Shown: positions 43,769-53,876, numbered from the stretch's first letter. The stretch: DNA of 64,000 nt from Massilia sp. BJB1822 (GCF_013369485.1 NZ_JABWEB010000011.1:62001-126000), one strand, 5' to 3'. The notes: generated by a model from the sequence alone, not told the origin. Translations and numbers: made by a program.

Positions 43769-45355
43769 TCAGCCTGCGCGCGCGAAACGGCCGCCCGTCA
43801 CGGCCGGCCCCGCAGCCGGCTGCGGCGTGAAGCGCACCGTCTGCACGATATAGCCGAGGCAGAACAGCAGCAGCAACTGCATGGTCGGCTCATCGAGCAT
43901 GGTGCGGTTATAGAACAGCAAGCTCAGGCTCAGAATCAGCATGGCGCAACAGGTTTCCATCGCCGCCAGCTGGTGGGCGCTGCCCTGGCCGGCGCGGATG
44001 AAGCGCCAGGCCGCGCGCAAGCCGGCGCCCAGCATGCCGAGATAGGCCAGCAAGCCGCAGATGCCGACCTCCCACAACAACACCGCCACGGCCGTCGCAT
44101 CCACGTGCAGGGGGGCATAGCGGCGCGCAATCACGCCCATGCCCAGCGCCCCGGTCTTGCTGGCGCCGGGACCGAAGCCCAACAGACGCTGCAGCAAGCC
44201 GGCCACCGGATCCTGATACCACAGGGCCAGCGAGGCGCCACGGCTGATCTCGCCGCTGGCATAGTTGATGTTATTGACGTCGAAGAAATACCCGCCGCCG
44301 ACGCTGAGCTTGTCCGCCACCGTGTTCAGGTGGCTCATATGGTCGTTCCAGTACAGGATGTTGTAGAAGTAATAGATCAAGCCGATCAGCACGGCCGCCA
44401 GGCAGCTATAGCCAATCAGATTGAAGATATTCTTCAGCGCCCGCTGGCGCAGCACGAAGACCAGGGCGATCGGCAGCCAGATGAAGGCGGCCTTGACCTC
44501 CCCCATCAGGATCACCACCAGCGCCAGCAGGCTAAAGCCCAGCACGGCCTTATTGCTCAGCAGGCCGCGGTTCCAGCAGGCCAGCGCATAGGCGATGGCG
44601 ACGATCACAAACACCACCATGACTGAACTCAGGCCGCCGGCGCTGACGCTGCCGCCAAAGGTGCCGACCACCGAATCGAAGCCTTGCAGACGCTTGCCGG
44701 CGACGAAGAAGTGCTGGTACAGCACGATGGGCAGTTGCAAGACCGTGATCCACAGCAGCAGCTGCCACAGCTTGCGCAGATAGCGCTCGTCCCAGCGCCG
44801 CAGGTAGAAGGCCAGCAGCACGCCGAACATCGGCCACACCGACTTGATCGAGGCGACCAGCTGCGCCGTGCCGGGGCGGTTGGCCACGAAACTCAGGCCA
44901 TAGCCGCACAGGAACAGGGCCAGGGCCGGCATCACCCACAGGCGGCGGCCACTGGGCCGGGCCGGGGCGCGCTCGACGGTCTTGTCCATCAGGATGCGCA
45001 GCAGGAACAGCACGGCCATGCCGACGGCAACCCAGGTCGCCTGGCGCAGATTGAGGAAATACAGCAGCGTGCCCTGGATCAGGAAGGTCATGACGAAAAG
45101 CGACAGCAGCATGCCTTCCGCATTCACCAGGAAAAACAGCAGCAGCACCAGGACGGGACCGGCCAGCAGCGTCAGCAGCACAGGCGAATCCAGTCCCGCG
45201 ACGGCGCCGAGCAGCAGGGCCAGCAGCACGCAGGGCAGCGCCAGCAGCCAGGACAGGCCGGGACGCGCCAGGCCGGGACGCGCCGGGGCCGGCGGCCGCG
45301 CGGCGGCGCCCGGCAGGGGCGCGCTGCGGCCGCGCGAAAACAGGGAAATCCTCAT
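43769..45355 (-). CDS. O-antigen ligase/polymerase-like membrane protein (Wzy)
   Basis: 528 residues with about eleven membrane helices, a basic proline-rich N-terminal tail (residues 1-33), and one large periplasmic loop with GPGASKTGALGMGVIARRYA. Size, topology and place between flippase and EpsI fit a Wzy-type polymerase that joins repeat units in the periplasm. Sequence conservation in this group is low, so assignment rests on topology and context. Confidence 0.78.
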   Translation of the reverse strand: MRISLFSRGRSAPLPGAAARPPAPARPGLARPGLSWLLALPCVLLALLLGAVAGLDSPVLLTLLAGPVLVLLLFFLVNAEGMLLSLFVMTFLIQGTLLYFLNLRQATWVAVGMAVLFLLRILMDKTVERAPARPSGRRLWVMPALALFLCGYGLSFVANRPGTAQLVASIKSVWPMFGVLLAFYLRRWDERYLRKLWQLLLWITVLQLPIVLYQHFFVAGKRLQGFDSVVGTFGGSVSAGGLSSVMVVFVIVAIAYALACWNRGLLSNKAVLGFSLLALVVILMGEVKAAFIWLPIALVFVLRQRALKNIFNLIGYSCLAAVLIGLIYYFYNILYWNDHMSHLNTVADKLSVGGGYFFDVNNINYASGEISRGASLALWYQDPVAGLLQRLLGFGPGASKTGALGMGVIARRYAPLHVDATAVAVLLWEVGICGLLAYLGMLGAGLRAAWRFIRAGQGSAHQLAAMETCCAMLILSLSLLFYNRTMLDEPTMQLLLLFCLGYIVQTVRFTPQPAAGPAVTGGRFARAG

Positions 45356-45376
45356 AAATTCTTCACCAAGCAGGCC

Positions 45377-46063
45377 TTACAGTTTGAATCCGCCGGTCAG
45401 GCGCGCGCGCGCCTGCGGCTCGAGGGCGGCCAGCATGGCGTCGATAAAGCCATCCTGCACCTGATAAGCGGCCGCGCTATCGGTGTCCAGCGTGGACACG
45501 CGCACCAGCATGCCATCGGGGATGGTGCCGCTCAGGCCCAGCTTCATCTGCTGCCATTTTTGCGCCCAGCCCGCCTGTACGGCTTGCCCGCCCACCGTCA
45601 CCCAATAGGTGATCGGTTCGTTGCGCGCGCCGCTGACGGCCAGCAGGCGGCGGATCGGCAGACTGCCATAGGCCGTGCGCAGATCGGTGCCGAGATTGCG
45701 CTTCAGCTCGAACCCCTGGGCCGCATAACACACCTCGGGCCGGTGCAGGCCGGTGTTATCGTCCTGGTCGCCGCCATAGGCCAGCGACAGCATGACGCGC
45801 TGGCCGGCCCGGTTCACATAGGTGCGCGACAGGGTCTGGTTGTAGAGCTGGTCGAGCTTGGCCTGGGTCTCGGGATCGACCTGCAGCGGCACGATGCTGG
45901 TATCGATGCGCCAGTCGCCGAATTGGGCGGGAATCATCGTTTCCAGATTGAACTTCTGCTGGTGGTCGGCCATGCGGCGCGACGGCGTGAGCGCATGGCT
46001 CAGCAGCGCCGACAGCAGCATCAGGCCGCCCAGCACCCAGCTGGCGACATATGAGCGTTTCAT
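45377..46063 (-). CDS. epsI: Exosortase-associated protein EpsI
   Basis: 228 residues: membrane helix near the start (VASWVLGGLMLLSALLSHAL), then a periplasmic EpsI domain with MIPAQFGDWRID, LSRTYVNRAGQRVMLSLAYG, LHRPEVCYAAQGF and ITYWVTVGGQAVQAGW. EpsI is normally next to or fused with exosortases, and its HRPExCY motif is typical. Start overlaps the xrtB stop as ATGA. It may act in polymer production or in the sorting complex; exact role unknown. Confidence 0.93.
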   Translation of the reverse strand: MKRSYVASWVLGGLMLLSALLSHALTPSRRMADHQQKFNLETMIPAQFGDWRIDTSIVPLQVDPETQAKLDQLYNQTLSRTYVNRAGQRVMLSLAYGGDQDDNTGLHRPEVCYAAQGFELKRNLGTDLRTAYGSLPIRRLLAVSGARNEPITYWVTVGGQAVQAGWAQKWQQMKLGLSGTIPDGMLVRVSTLDTDSAAAYQVQDGFIDAMLAALEPQARARLTGGFKL

Positions 46064-46965
46064 TCTACCTCCCCCGCAGCCCGCTGGCGGCGCTTGACAT
46101 ACCATTGCAACATGGAGTCGACCGCCAGGATCAGAATCAGGGCCGTGATGAACAAGACCATGCCGGCAAAGCCATGCAGGAAGCCTTGGCCGGCCGCATC
46201 GCCGAAGTAATAGGTGATCAGCGACAAGGTGATGACGCGGATCACATTGGCCGAAAACGAGATCGGAATAATCAGCAGCGCCAGCACGATATTGCGGAAA
46301 GCCGAGCTATGGCGCACCAGATTCAGGTAGAACAGGCCGAGTGCCTCCAGCGTCAGCAAGGTCTGCAGGCCGGCGCAGGCATCGGCCACCAGCAACTGGT
46401 ACTGGCCGATCTGCAAGATCACGCCGGCGCGGGCGATCGGAAAGCCCAGGGCAAACAGCAGCTGCTCGGTGGCAAAGGAGACCGCCATCTTCATGGGCAT
46501 GGTCAGCATGGCCACCAGCGGCCCGGGCAGCGGCACCATAAAGCACATGAAGAAGAAGGGGAACCACAGGAAGCGCAGCGCCCGGCTGCCGAACTTGAGC
46601 AGCAGGATCGCCGCCAGGCTGAGGATGAAGGAGCCGATTTCCAGTGCCAGGATCTGCTGCGAGCGGCCGAGGATGTAGCACAGCAGGGCAAACACCAGCA
46701 GCGGCCAGCCGCCGGCCGCCGGCCGCGGCGCGTCCAGGCGCGCCAGCAGCGCCGGCCAGCTGCGCCAGATCAGCCACAGCGACAGGCCGAGGATGATCGG
46801 CCCGTGCGCCTGCTCTTCGGTCGACCAGACCCCGGTAAACAGCCGGTAGCCGGTGGGCAGATACAGGCACAGCAGGCCGAACAGGATGGGCCCCCATTCG
46901 GGCAGGGCCGTGCGCAGAGCGGGCAGCTTGACGGGCAGCACGGCGCTGGTCGGAACGCTGGCCAT
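46060..46965 (-). CDS. xrtB: Exosortase B
   Basis: 301 residues, about eight membrane helices. Catalytic triad of exosortases is in place: Cys197 (LLVADACAGLQTLL), Arg243 (SANVIRVI), His264 (GFLHGFAG). Exosortases cut PEP-CTERM proteins at the PEP motif and pass them on, in a way parallel to sortases. Subtype B is assigned from the eps-type neighbourhood (EpsB, D, E, F, G, I, L). The ATG shares a base with the epsG stop. Seven candidate substrates occur in this window. Confidence 0.93.
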   Translation of the reverse strand: MASVPTSAVLPVKLPALRTALPEWGPILFGLLCLYLPTGYRLFTGVWSTEEQAHGPIILGLSLWLIWRSWPALLARLDAPRPAAGGWPLLVFALLCYILGRSQQILALEIGSFILSLAAILLLKFGSRALRFLWFPFFFMCFMVPLPGPLVAMLTMPMKMAVSFATEQLLFALGFPIARAGVILQIGQYQLLVADACAGLQTLLTLEALGLFYLNLVRHSSAFRNIVLALLIIPISFSANVIRVITLSLITYYFGDAAGQGFLHGFAGMVLFITALILILAVDSMLQWYVKRRQRAAGEVE

Positions 46966-47843
46966 CAATAATCCACCAGCACCGAGCCCACCACTTCGGC
47001 CCCGCTTTGCGCCAGCTGCTCGCTCAACGCGGCCACCTCGGCCAGCGGCGTGTGGTTTTTGCGCGCCACCAGCAGCACGCCGCCGGCGCGCGCGGCCAAG
47101 GCCAGCAAGTCGGAACCGACGGTAAACGCTGGCGCATCATAAAGCACCACATCGTAGCGCTGCTCAAGCTGGGCATTGAGGTTGCCGAAGGTGTTGCGGC
47201 TCAACAGTTCCTGCGGATTGGGCGGCAAGGTGCCGGCGCCCAGCACCGACAGCGAGAGGAAGGAATCGACCTTGGTGATGGCATCGAGTTCGGCGCGCCC
47301 CGCCAGCACGTCGGACAGGCCTTGGCGGTTTTGCAGCTTGAAGATGTCATGCTGGCGCGGCGTGCGCAGATTGGCGTCAGCCAGCAGGGTGTGCTCGCCG
47401 AGCTGGGAAAACACGATGGCCAGGTTAGCGGCAAACAGGCTGACGCCGTCGCCGCTGTTGACGCCCGCCACCACCAGCGCCTTGCGGCCGCGCGCGAACC
47501 AGCGCAGCATCAGCTGGCTGCGCACAGCGCGCAGGCGCTCGACCTGCTGGCTGAAAGGCTGGTAGGCCGCCACCAGTTCGGCCGGATAGGTATTGTCGCC
47601 CGGCTGCAGATAGGGGTAATCGAACTGGCGCGCCAGCACTTGCTGGATATCGGCTTCGCTGACCAGGCCGAGGCGCTGGGCCGCTTCGCCGAAGCGGATG
47701 CCCAGTTCTTTTTGCATGCGCAAGACGCGTTCGGCATTCTCCGGCGTGATCTTGCCGGATTCGAGCAACAGGCCGCCGATGCTGGAGTCGCGTGGCGGGG
47801 CGGAAAATTGCGCTTGGATAGGCTGGTTCATCTCTTCACCCAT
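46965..47843 (-). CDS. epsG: Chain length determinant tyrosine kinase-like EpsG
   Basis: 292 residues. The N-terminal part (about 20-85) resembles the MshEN/GspE N-terminal domain: GGLLLESGKITPENAERVLR and RLGLVSEADIQQVLARQFDY. C-terminal part is a BY-kinase/MinD fold with Walker A' LLADANLRTP and Walker B YDVVLYDAP. The P-loop reads GVNSGDGVS (127-135), lacking the usual Lys. There is no Tyr cluster at the end (VLVDY only). It should work with EpsF in length control. Start 47843 kept; 47831 has GAAGAG directly before it and is possible. Confidence 0.88.
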   Translation of the reverse strand: MGEEMNQPIQAQFSAPPRDSSIGGLLLESGKITPENAERVLRMQKELGIRFGEAAQRLGLVSEADIQQVLARQFDYPYLQPGDNTYPAELVAAYQPFSQQVERLRAVRSQLMLRWFARGRKALVVAGVNSGDGVSLFAANLAIVFSQLGEHTLLADANLRTPRQHDIFKLQNRQGLSDVLAGRAELDAITKVDSFLSLSVLGAGTLPPNPQELLSRNTFGNLNAQLEQRYDVVLYDAPAFTVGSDLLALAARAGGVLLVARKNHTPLAEVAALSEQLAQSGAEVVGSVLVDY

Positions 47844-47846
47844 GGA

Positions 47847-49256
47847 TTAGTTCAGGCGCAATTGGCGCGGCAAAATGGAATTGATCAGGCGATAGCGGGG
47901 ACGGGCTTGTTCCTTCCAGTCCACCGTGCCCAGCACGGGAATGCCGAGCACTTCGCCAAGGTCGCCTTCGGAGCGCACGCGGCGGTCCAGCATCTCGGCC
48001 AGCACGCTAAAGCCCAGGCCCAGCAGGCCGCCAATGACGATGGCCAGGGCGGTGTTCAGCAGCACGCGCGGGCCGGCCGGCTCGATCGGCGCCACGGCCG
48101 GATTGAGCACCGAGATATCGGACTGGTCGGACTGGCCTTCGATCTTGGTCTGCGAGAAGCGCTGCGAGGCGGTGTCGAAGGCGCGCTGGGCGCTCTCGAC
48201 ATCCTTGACCAGCACATTCATCTCGTCGCGCGTGCGGTTCAATTCCAGCACCTTGGCTTTCTGGGCCGCCAGCGCCGCGCGGATCGAGCCTTCCCGCTCG
48301 GACAGGATCTGGGCATTGTTGCCGACGCTGTTCGACGTCACTTGCATCTGCTCGCGCAGCTCGCTGCGCAGCTTGTCCACCTCGGCCTGGGCCGACAGGT
48401 ATTGCGGGTGGTTGCGGCCCAGGCGCTGGCCCACTTCGGCCAGTTTCGATTCGGCCGTGCCAAGGCTGATCTTCAGGTTCTGGATCAGCGGATTGGTCGC
48501 CACGTCGGGCGATTCGGACGAGCGCTGGCCCTTGGCCATGCTCTGGCGCGAATGGGCTTCCATGGCTTGGCCCTGGGCCGCCACCAGCTGCACCGACAAA
48601 TCGTTCAGGCGCGTGGTTTCCACGTCCAGGCGGTTGTCGACGGCCACGATGCCATGTTCCTGCTGATACTTGGACAGCCGGCTCTGCGCCGCTTCGACGT
48701 TGTCGCGAAGCAATTTTGTCTGCTCATTGAAATAGGCCGAGGCTTTTTTCAGCGGCTCGACCTTGAGCTGGATGCTGACGCGCTGGTATTCCTCGGCAAA
48801 GGCGTTGGCGATGGCCGCCACGAATTGCGGATCGCTGCCATTGAAGCTGAGGTTGACCACCGAGCTTTCGCGCGATGGCACGATCTCGAGCTTTTTCAAC
48901 AGCAGCTCGGCCAGCCAGTCGCGCACATTGCCGCGGCCATCGGTCGCTTCGGCAAACTGGGCCTGGACAGCCGCGCTTTCGGCCAGCTTCAGCTGGTCGA
49001 CGACGCGCAGCGCCACGTTTTTGCTGGAAATAATGTCGATCTGGGTGGCCATATAGCCGGGCAAAAGCTGGCCCGGCAGGGTCAGGCCGGTCAGCGGATC
49101 GACGCCCTTGTAGTTGAGCAGCAGCGAGCTGGTGGCCTTATAGGTTTTCGGCAAGAGCAGGCTGACCACCACGGTGCCCAGCACCGTCACCAGCATGGTG
49201 GCGATCAGGATGGTCTTGCGCGCGCGCAGGACCAGCAGAAATTGGGAGAAATTCAT
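47847..49256 (-). CDS. epsF: Chain length determinant protein EpsF (Wzz/GNVR family)
   Basis: 469 residues: membrane helix near the N-terminus (ILIATMLVTVLGTVVVSLLL), long periplasmic coiled coil (about 150-390, e.g. EPLKKASAYFNEQTKLLRDN), GNVR-like VGQRLGRNHPQYLSAQAEVD, and second helix (LLNTALAIVIGGLLGLGFSV) before a short cytoplasmic tail. Controls chain length with EpsG, placed 3 bases downstream. Confidence 0.93.
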   Translation of the reverse strand: MNFSQFLLVLRARKTILIATMLVTVLGTVVVSLLLPKTYKATSSLLLNYKGVDPLTGLTLPGQLLPGYMATQIDIISSKNVALRVVDQLKLAESAAVQAQFAEATDGRGNVRDWLAELLLKKLEIVPSRESSVVNLSFNGSDPQFVAAIANAFAEEYQRVSIQLKVEPLKKASAYFNEQTKLLRDNVEAAQSRLSKYQQEHGIVAVDNRLDVETTRLNDLSVQLVAAQGQAMEAHSRQSMAKGQRSSESPDVATNPLIQNLKISLGTAESKLAEVGQRLGRNHPQYLSAQAEVDKLRSELREQMQVTSNSVGNNAQILSEREGSIRAALAAQKAKVLELNRTRDEMNVLVKDVESAQRAFDTASQRFSQTKIEGQSDQSDISVLNPAVAPIEPAGPRVLLNTALAIVIGGLLGLGFSVLAEMLDRRVRSEGDLGEVLGIPVLGTVDWKEQARPRYRLINSILPRQLRLN

Positions 49257-49285
49257 AGCAAACTTTCTTCAGGGCCGGACGCAGA

Positions 49286-50074
49286 TCAGAACCAGCTTTC
49301 TTTGACGTAAACCACATCATCCATCTGCAGGATGTCGTCATGTTTGGCATCGATGATTTGCAGCTTGCCATTGGCATCGCGGCGCTTGATGCGCATGCCG
49401 CGCTCGGTGCCGCGCGGGGTCAGGCCGCCGCCCACGGACAGCGCTTGCAGCACGGTCATGGAACGCTCCAGGCGGAAGGCGCCGGGACGCTGCACTTCGC
49501 CGTAGATATAGAAGCGCGGCGCGCGTTCGACATAGATGACGTCGTTGGCGCCCAGTTCCAGGTCACGGTTCAGGTCGCCATTGCGCACCATTTCCACGAT
49601 GTCCACGCTTTCCTTGGTGGTCGCACCGTTGCGCTTGCGGATCAGGGTCACGCTATCGCCGCCCTCCACGCCCAAGCCGCCGGCCAGGGCCAGCATTTCC
49701 ATGATGCTGCGCTTGCCATCGAGCGGATAGCGGCCGGGACGGTTCACCTGGCCCAGCACGGAAATCTGCGCGCTCTGCAGGGCCGTCACCAGGATATTCA
49801 CCTGGGCCTTGCGGATATAGCCGCCGCCTTCGAGCAGGCCGCCGATTTTCTTCTCGGCCGCCGCCACGCTCAGGCCGCCCACGTCCACCTGGCCCAGCAG
49901 GGGGAAGGTGATCTGACCGCTTTCCGTGACCTTGGTTTCCAGGCCCAGATCGGGACTGCCATACACGGAAATCTTGAGCACGTCGCCCGGTCCCAGCGGG
50001 CTGTCGGCCGCGCCGGCCACACCGGCGGCCAGCGACAGCAGCAGCGCCGTCATCCACATCATCAATCGTTTCAT
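49286..50074 (-). CDS. epsE: Polysaccharide export protein EpsE (Wza family)
   Basis: 262 residues: signal peptide (ALLLSLAAGVAGAADS), Poly_export domain (LGPGDVLKISVYGSPDLGLE, ITFPLLGQVDVGGLSVAAAE) and two SLBB-type parts (ISVLGQVNRPGRYPLDG; FYIYGEVQRPGAFRLERS). Forms the periplasm-to-outer-membrane export channel. No lipobox Cys, unlike Wza. Confidence 0.93.
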   Translation of the reverse strand: MKRLMMWMTALLLSLAAGVAGAADSPLGPGDVLKISVYGSPDLGLETKVTESGQITFPLLGQVDVGGLSVAAAEKKIGGLLEGGGYIRKAQVNILVTALQSAQISVLGQVNRPGRYPLDGKRSIMEMLALAGGLGVEGGDSVTLIRKRNGATTKESVDIVEMVRNGDLNRDLELGANDVIYVERAPRFYIYGEVQRPGAFRLERSMTVLQALSVGGGLTPRGTERGMRIKRRDANGKLQIIDAKHDDILQMDDVVYVKESWF

Positions 50075-50118
50075 TTTTTGCCCTATCTATTTATGAATTA
50101 GCTGCGCCTGCTTCGCGC

Positions 50119-51078
50119 TTATTTCAGTCCAGCCACGCCGCGTTCGGCGGAACCGCCCAGCGGGTCGGCCGCTGCCGCGCCCTCGGCGGCCGGCGCCGCC
50201 AGCGGTGCTGCCGGCGCGGCGGGCGTAGCCGATGCGGCGGGCGCCGCCGGCGCCTTCTGCTTGCCCAGGTACTCGATCTTGGCGCTGGCGCGCAGACGCT
50301 TGACCTCGGCATCGGCCGCTTCCTTGTTCTTCTTATTGAACAGGAATTGTTCGATCTGCTGCTGTGCCACCGACAGCGCCACCGGCGCTTCCTTGATGTC
50401 GGCAATCGCCATCAGCATGGTGCGCGCGCCCTCGCGGATGATGAACAACTGGCCCTTCGGCATGGCCAGCAGCTTGCCGCTCAGTTCAGGCGGCAAGTCA
50501 GCGCTGCTGCGCACCACCTGGGCCCGCGCATACTTGACCTTATGGCCCTCCATCCACGCCGTCACCTCTTCCAGCGACTTGGCCTGGTCCATGGCCGCCT
50601 TCAGCTCGTCGTTCATGTCCTCGCTGGCGATCACCAGCTGGCGCAGATCGAAGGCCTTGCGGTTGGCAAAGAATTCCGGATGCTGCTTGAAGTAGGCTTC
50701 CACCTCCTCCTTGGTGGGACGGGCAATATTGCCGACCCGTTTCTGCATATAGGCCTGGGCCACGATCAGCGCCTTGGCGCGTTCGATGGCTTGCTGCACT
50801 TTCGGATCGCGGTCGATCTTTTCCTTCTGCGCCTCATTCTGCAGCAGCTGGCGGTCGATCAGCGCTTCCAGCAATTGCTTGCTGGCCTCTTCCTGCTGGG
50901 CCGCCTGTACGCCGGCGCGCTGCAGCTCTTCATTTAACTGCAGCACGGTGACTTCCTCGCCGTTGACGCTGGCCAGGGCCTGGCCCGCTTTTTTTTCCTT
51001 GCTGCCGCAGGCACTCAGGCCAGCGGCCAGGGCCAGCACCAGCGCGGTGCACAGCACTTTCCTGTTTGCTTTAATCAT
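50119..51078 (-). CDS. epsD: EpsD-family peptidyl-prolyl isomerase-like lipoprotein
   Basis: 319 residues: lipoprotein signal with LSAC (Cys about 24), SurA-like helical domain (QLNEELQRAGVQAAQQEEAS, LIDRQLLQNEAQKEKIDRDP), a parvulin-like middle domain and an Ala/Pro tail of about 50 residues. Thought to help fold or place export proteins. GGAGGA lies eleven bases before the ATG; a TTG two codons earlier is spaced better and could be used. Confidence 0.87.
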   Translation of the reverse strand: MIKANRKVLCTALVLALAAGLSACGSKEKKAGQALASVNGEEVTVLQLNEELQRAGVQAAQQEEASKQLLEALIDRQLLQNEAQKEKIDRDPKVQQAIERAKALIVAQAYMQKRVGNIARPTKEEVEAYFKQHPEFFANRKAFDLRQLVIASEDMNDELKAAMDQAKSLEEVTAWMEGHKVKYARAQVVRSSADLPPELSGKLLAMPKGQLFIIREGARTMLMAIADIKEAPVALSVAQQQIEQFLFNKKNKEAADAEVKRLRASAKIEYLGKQKAPAAPAASATPAAPAAPLAAPAAEGAAAADPLGGSAERGVAGLK

Positions 51079-51151
51079 AGTCAATTTATTCCTCCAGGAT
51101 TTATTGCGTCCCTGTGCCGAGCCAGGAAAGTACGCACCAAAAATATTTGCA

Positions 51152-51180
51152 AAAATATCACAAGCGAGACAAAAATACAA
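51152..51180 (-). promoter_or_regulatory. Possible promoter in front of epsD
   Basis: Minus strand TTGTAT (51175-51180), 17-base spacer, TATTTT (51152-51157), in the 175-base gap between epsB and epsD, the widest gap in the eps core. AT-rich surroundings. Weak match, no further support. Confidence 0.3.
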
Positions 51181-51253
51181 CGCTGCGTCAACAGTGCGCG
51201 ACTATACACTGCCCTCTTCTGATTCGGCTTAAATTATTGTTAATAAAGGGGAA

Positions 51254-52636
51254 TTAGTGGGCGTTTTCGCGGTCCAGCACCACTTTCACGGTTTTCACCA
51301 CGATCCACAGGTCCAGCCAGAGCGACCAGTTGCGCAGATAATCAAGGTCGAAGCGGATGCGCGCTTCCATCTTGTCGAGCGTCTCGGTTTCGCCACGCAA
51401 GCCATTCACCTGGGCCCAGCCGGTAATGCCCGGCTTGACCTTATGGCGCAGCATATAGCCCTTGATCAGCTTGCGGTACTGCTCATTGTGCGCCACCGCA
51501 TGCGGGCGCGGCCCGACGATGCTCATGCGGCCCTGCAGCACATTGATGAACTGCGGCAACTCATCGAGCGAAGTCTTGCGCAGGAAGGCGCCGACGCGCG
51601 TCACGCGCTGGTCGTTCTTGGTCGCCTGCACCACTTTGGCGCCATCCTCGGCCACCGTCATCGAGCGGAATTTGTAGACGATGATCTGTTCGCCATACAG
51701 GCCATAGCGGCGCTGGCGGAAGATGATGGGGCCGGGCGAGCTGAGCTTCACCGCCAGCGCAATCACCGCCATGATGGGCAGCAGAAGCAGCTGGATGGCG
51801 GCCGCCAGCACGATGTCGCTGGCGCGCTTGACCATGCTGTTAAAGCCGGTGAACGGGGTTTCGCAGATAGCGATCACGGGCATGCCGCCGACATTGTCGA
51901 AGCGCGCCTGCATCAGATCGAACACATAGATATCGGGCAGGAAGTAGACCGAGGCCGTGGTGTCCTGCAGATCGTCGAGCAGCTTGCGGATGCGCGGCTG
52001 GGCCGAGATCGGCGTGCTGATGAAGATCATCTTGACATTGTTTTCGCGCACATAGGCGGCCACGTCGGCCATCTTGCCCAGCATGGGGTGCTTCAACTCG
52101 GCCGGATGGCGGTCTTCCGTGCGGTCGTCGAAGAAGCCCTTGACCTGCATGAACAGATTCGGGTGGCGCTCGATGGTGCGGGCGAACTTCAGGCCGACGT
52201 CATTGGCGCCGATAATCAGCACCGAACGCACCTCGCTCGGCTCGGCCGGATCGGAACCGATCTTGCGCGCCGCCAGATGGCTGAAGAGCAGCACGAAGGG
52301 GGTGGCGACAAACCAGGCCAGCACCACATCCTCGTCGTAGTGGTAGGCCAGGCCGCTGACGGAGCCGAGGAAGACCAGGATCAGGGCGGTGACGATCCAG
52401 CCCACGAACATATCGCGCGAATAGGCCAGCATGCGGCCGCTGCGCCAGGTGCGGTAGGGATCGATGTGCTGGTACACCGCCGACGAAATAAAGAAGGCCA
52501 GTATCATCAGCACCAGCGAGTAGCCGGTAAACGGCTCGCCGAACAGCATCGCAGCCACATACAGCGTGCCCATGATGATCAGCGGATCGAGCACGCGCTG
52601 AAAAAAGGAAATCAGAGGAATATCGTTGACCGTCAT
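51254..52636 (-). CDS. epsB: Undecaprenyl-phosphate glucose phosphotransferase EpsB (WcaJ-like)
   Basis: 460 residues: four N-terminal membrane helices, a CoA-binding-like Rossmann part ([20 protein letters not shown]), a fifth helix, and the bacterial sugar transferase domain ([54 protein letters not shown]). Moves glucose-1-phosphate to undecaprenyl phosphate, starting each repeat unit. Full family length. Confidence 0.94.
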   Translation of the reverse strand: MTVNDIPLISFFQRVLDPLIIMGTLYVAAMLFGEPFTGYSLVLMILAFFISSAVYQHIDPYRTWRSGRMLAYSRDMFVGWIVTALILVFLGSVSGLAYHYDEDVVLAWFVATPFVLLFSHLAARKIGSDPAEPSEVRSVLIIGANDVGLKFARTIERHPNLFMQVKGFFDDRTEDRHPAELKHPMLGKMADVAAYVRENNVKMIFISTPISAQPRIRKLLDDLQDTTASVYFLPDIYVFDLMQARFDNVGGMPVIAICETPFTGFNSMVKRASDIVLAAAIQLLLLPIMAVIALAVKLSSPGPIIFRQRRYGLYGEQIIVYKFRSMTVAEDGAKVVQATKNDQRVTRVGAFLRKTSLDELPQFINVLQGRMSIVGPRPHAVAHNEQYRKLIKGYMLRHKVKPGITGWAQVNGLRGETETLDKMEARIRFDLDYLRNWSLWLDLWIVVKTVKVVLDRENAH

Positions 52637-52655
52637 TTTTTACTTTTGAAAACTG

Positions 52656-53876
52656 TTAAAACTGTGCACTGGCCGTCACCGACATGCCCTTGGCGCTAAA
52701 ACTACTGGTTCCCACAAAAGGATTGCCGCTGCGTTTTTCCTGGAAAGCGCTGATCCCCAGCTGCACCGAGGGCTGGGGCGCATACACCAGGCCTACGGAA
52801 GCATTGCGCAGCGAATCGCTGGGTTCAACCGGCAAGATCACGCCGCTCAGCGTCTCGAAGCGGCGCCGTTCGCGCCGCACATTGCCATTCAGCTGCACCT
52901 TGGCCGAAACATCCCAGATCGCCTCCAGGCTGCTGCCGCGGTTCAGGCTATTGGTGATGAAGCTGCTTTCCACCGCCGCGAATTCACGCCAGAGCTGGCC
53001 ATTGAAGCGCACCTTGCCCAGCGGCTTCCAGTCCACCCGCAGACGGCCATTCAAGCCGCTCGAATCGCGCTGCGGCAGATTTTCATATTCGCGGCGCGCC
53101 CAGCCTGCCAGCAGCGTCACCTGGGTCACTCCGCTGGCCAGCCAGTAGATATTGGCTTTCAGTTCATCCTGATTCCAGTTGACGGCACGCCAATCGCCGG
53201 CCGCGCGCGGATGCTCATAGCGCCCCTTCAGCTTGCGCGCCACCAGGCCGACCCGGCTGCCGCTGGCGGCCAGATAGTCGATCCCGGCTTCCGCCAGGTC
53301 TTCCTTACGGTCATTAATGCTCTGCGAACGCAGATCGTAATCGAATTTACCGCGGCTCACGCCCGCCCGCAGGCGCCAGCTGGGATGGAAGCGCCAAGCG
53401 CCGTCCGCATACTCGCGGCGATAGGTGCGCAAATTGCGCTCCTCGCTATGAAAATCCGTGAAGGGGGTCAGGGTCTGGGTATAGGTGGCGCCGAGGCGGC
53501 CGTCCAGATGGTTGCCCAATTGCCAAGCCAGATCAGCAGCAAAATCCTTGCCATTATAATCGAGTTGGTCGTAGTGATCGAAAGTTACGCGCGATACTTT
53601 AGCGGAAGCCGTCAATTTTTGCCGGCCGATCGGCCGCTCCAGCGACACGCCCGCCTGGGCCTGGCGGATATTGTCGCCGCGCGGCCCGCCAAAACCGGGC
53701 GCCTGGTCCGGCAGGCGCAACAGGTTCCCGTCATGCGTATAGCCGAACGAAACAAAGGGGTGGATGGTGTCGCTGAGGGCCGCGTGCGCCGCCCCCTGCG
53801 CCAGCGCGGCCAGCAAGGCCAGCGGCAGCACGCGCAGGGCGCCACGGCGCTTGCTCATGGTTGGGTACATAGTCAT
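52656..53876 (-). CDS. epsL: EpsL-type outer-membrane beta-barrel
   Basis: 406 residues with signal peptide (PLALLAALAQGAAHAALSD) and alternating amphipathic beta strands to the C-terminal aromatic residue (MSVTASAQF), typical of outer-membrane barrels. HPFVSFGYTHDGNLLRLPDQ near the start matches EpsL proteins of XrtB clusters. Probably part of the export outlet. Three ATGs lie at 53876, 53870 and 53858; none has a good Shine-Dalgarno. Confidence 0.85.
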   Translation of the reverse strand: MTMYPTMSKRRGALRVLPLALLAALAQGAAHAALSDTIHPFVSFGYTHDGNLLRLPDQAPGFGGPRGDNIRQAQAGVSLERPIGRQKLTASAKVSRVTFDHYDQLDYNGKDFAADLAWQLGNHLDGRLGATYTQTLTPFTDFHSEERNLRTYRREYADGAWRFHPSWRLRAGVSRGKFDYDLRSQSINDRKEDLAEAGIDYLAASGSRVGLVARKLKGRYEHPRAAGDWRAVNWNQDELKANIYWLASGVTQVTLLAGWARREYENLPQRDSSGLNGRLRVDWKPLGKVRFNGQLWREFAAVESSFITNSLNRGSSLEAIWDVSAKVQLNGNVRRERRRFETLSGVILPVEPSDSLRNASVGLVYAPQPSVQLGISAFQEKRSGNPFVGTSSFSAKGMSVTASAQF

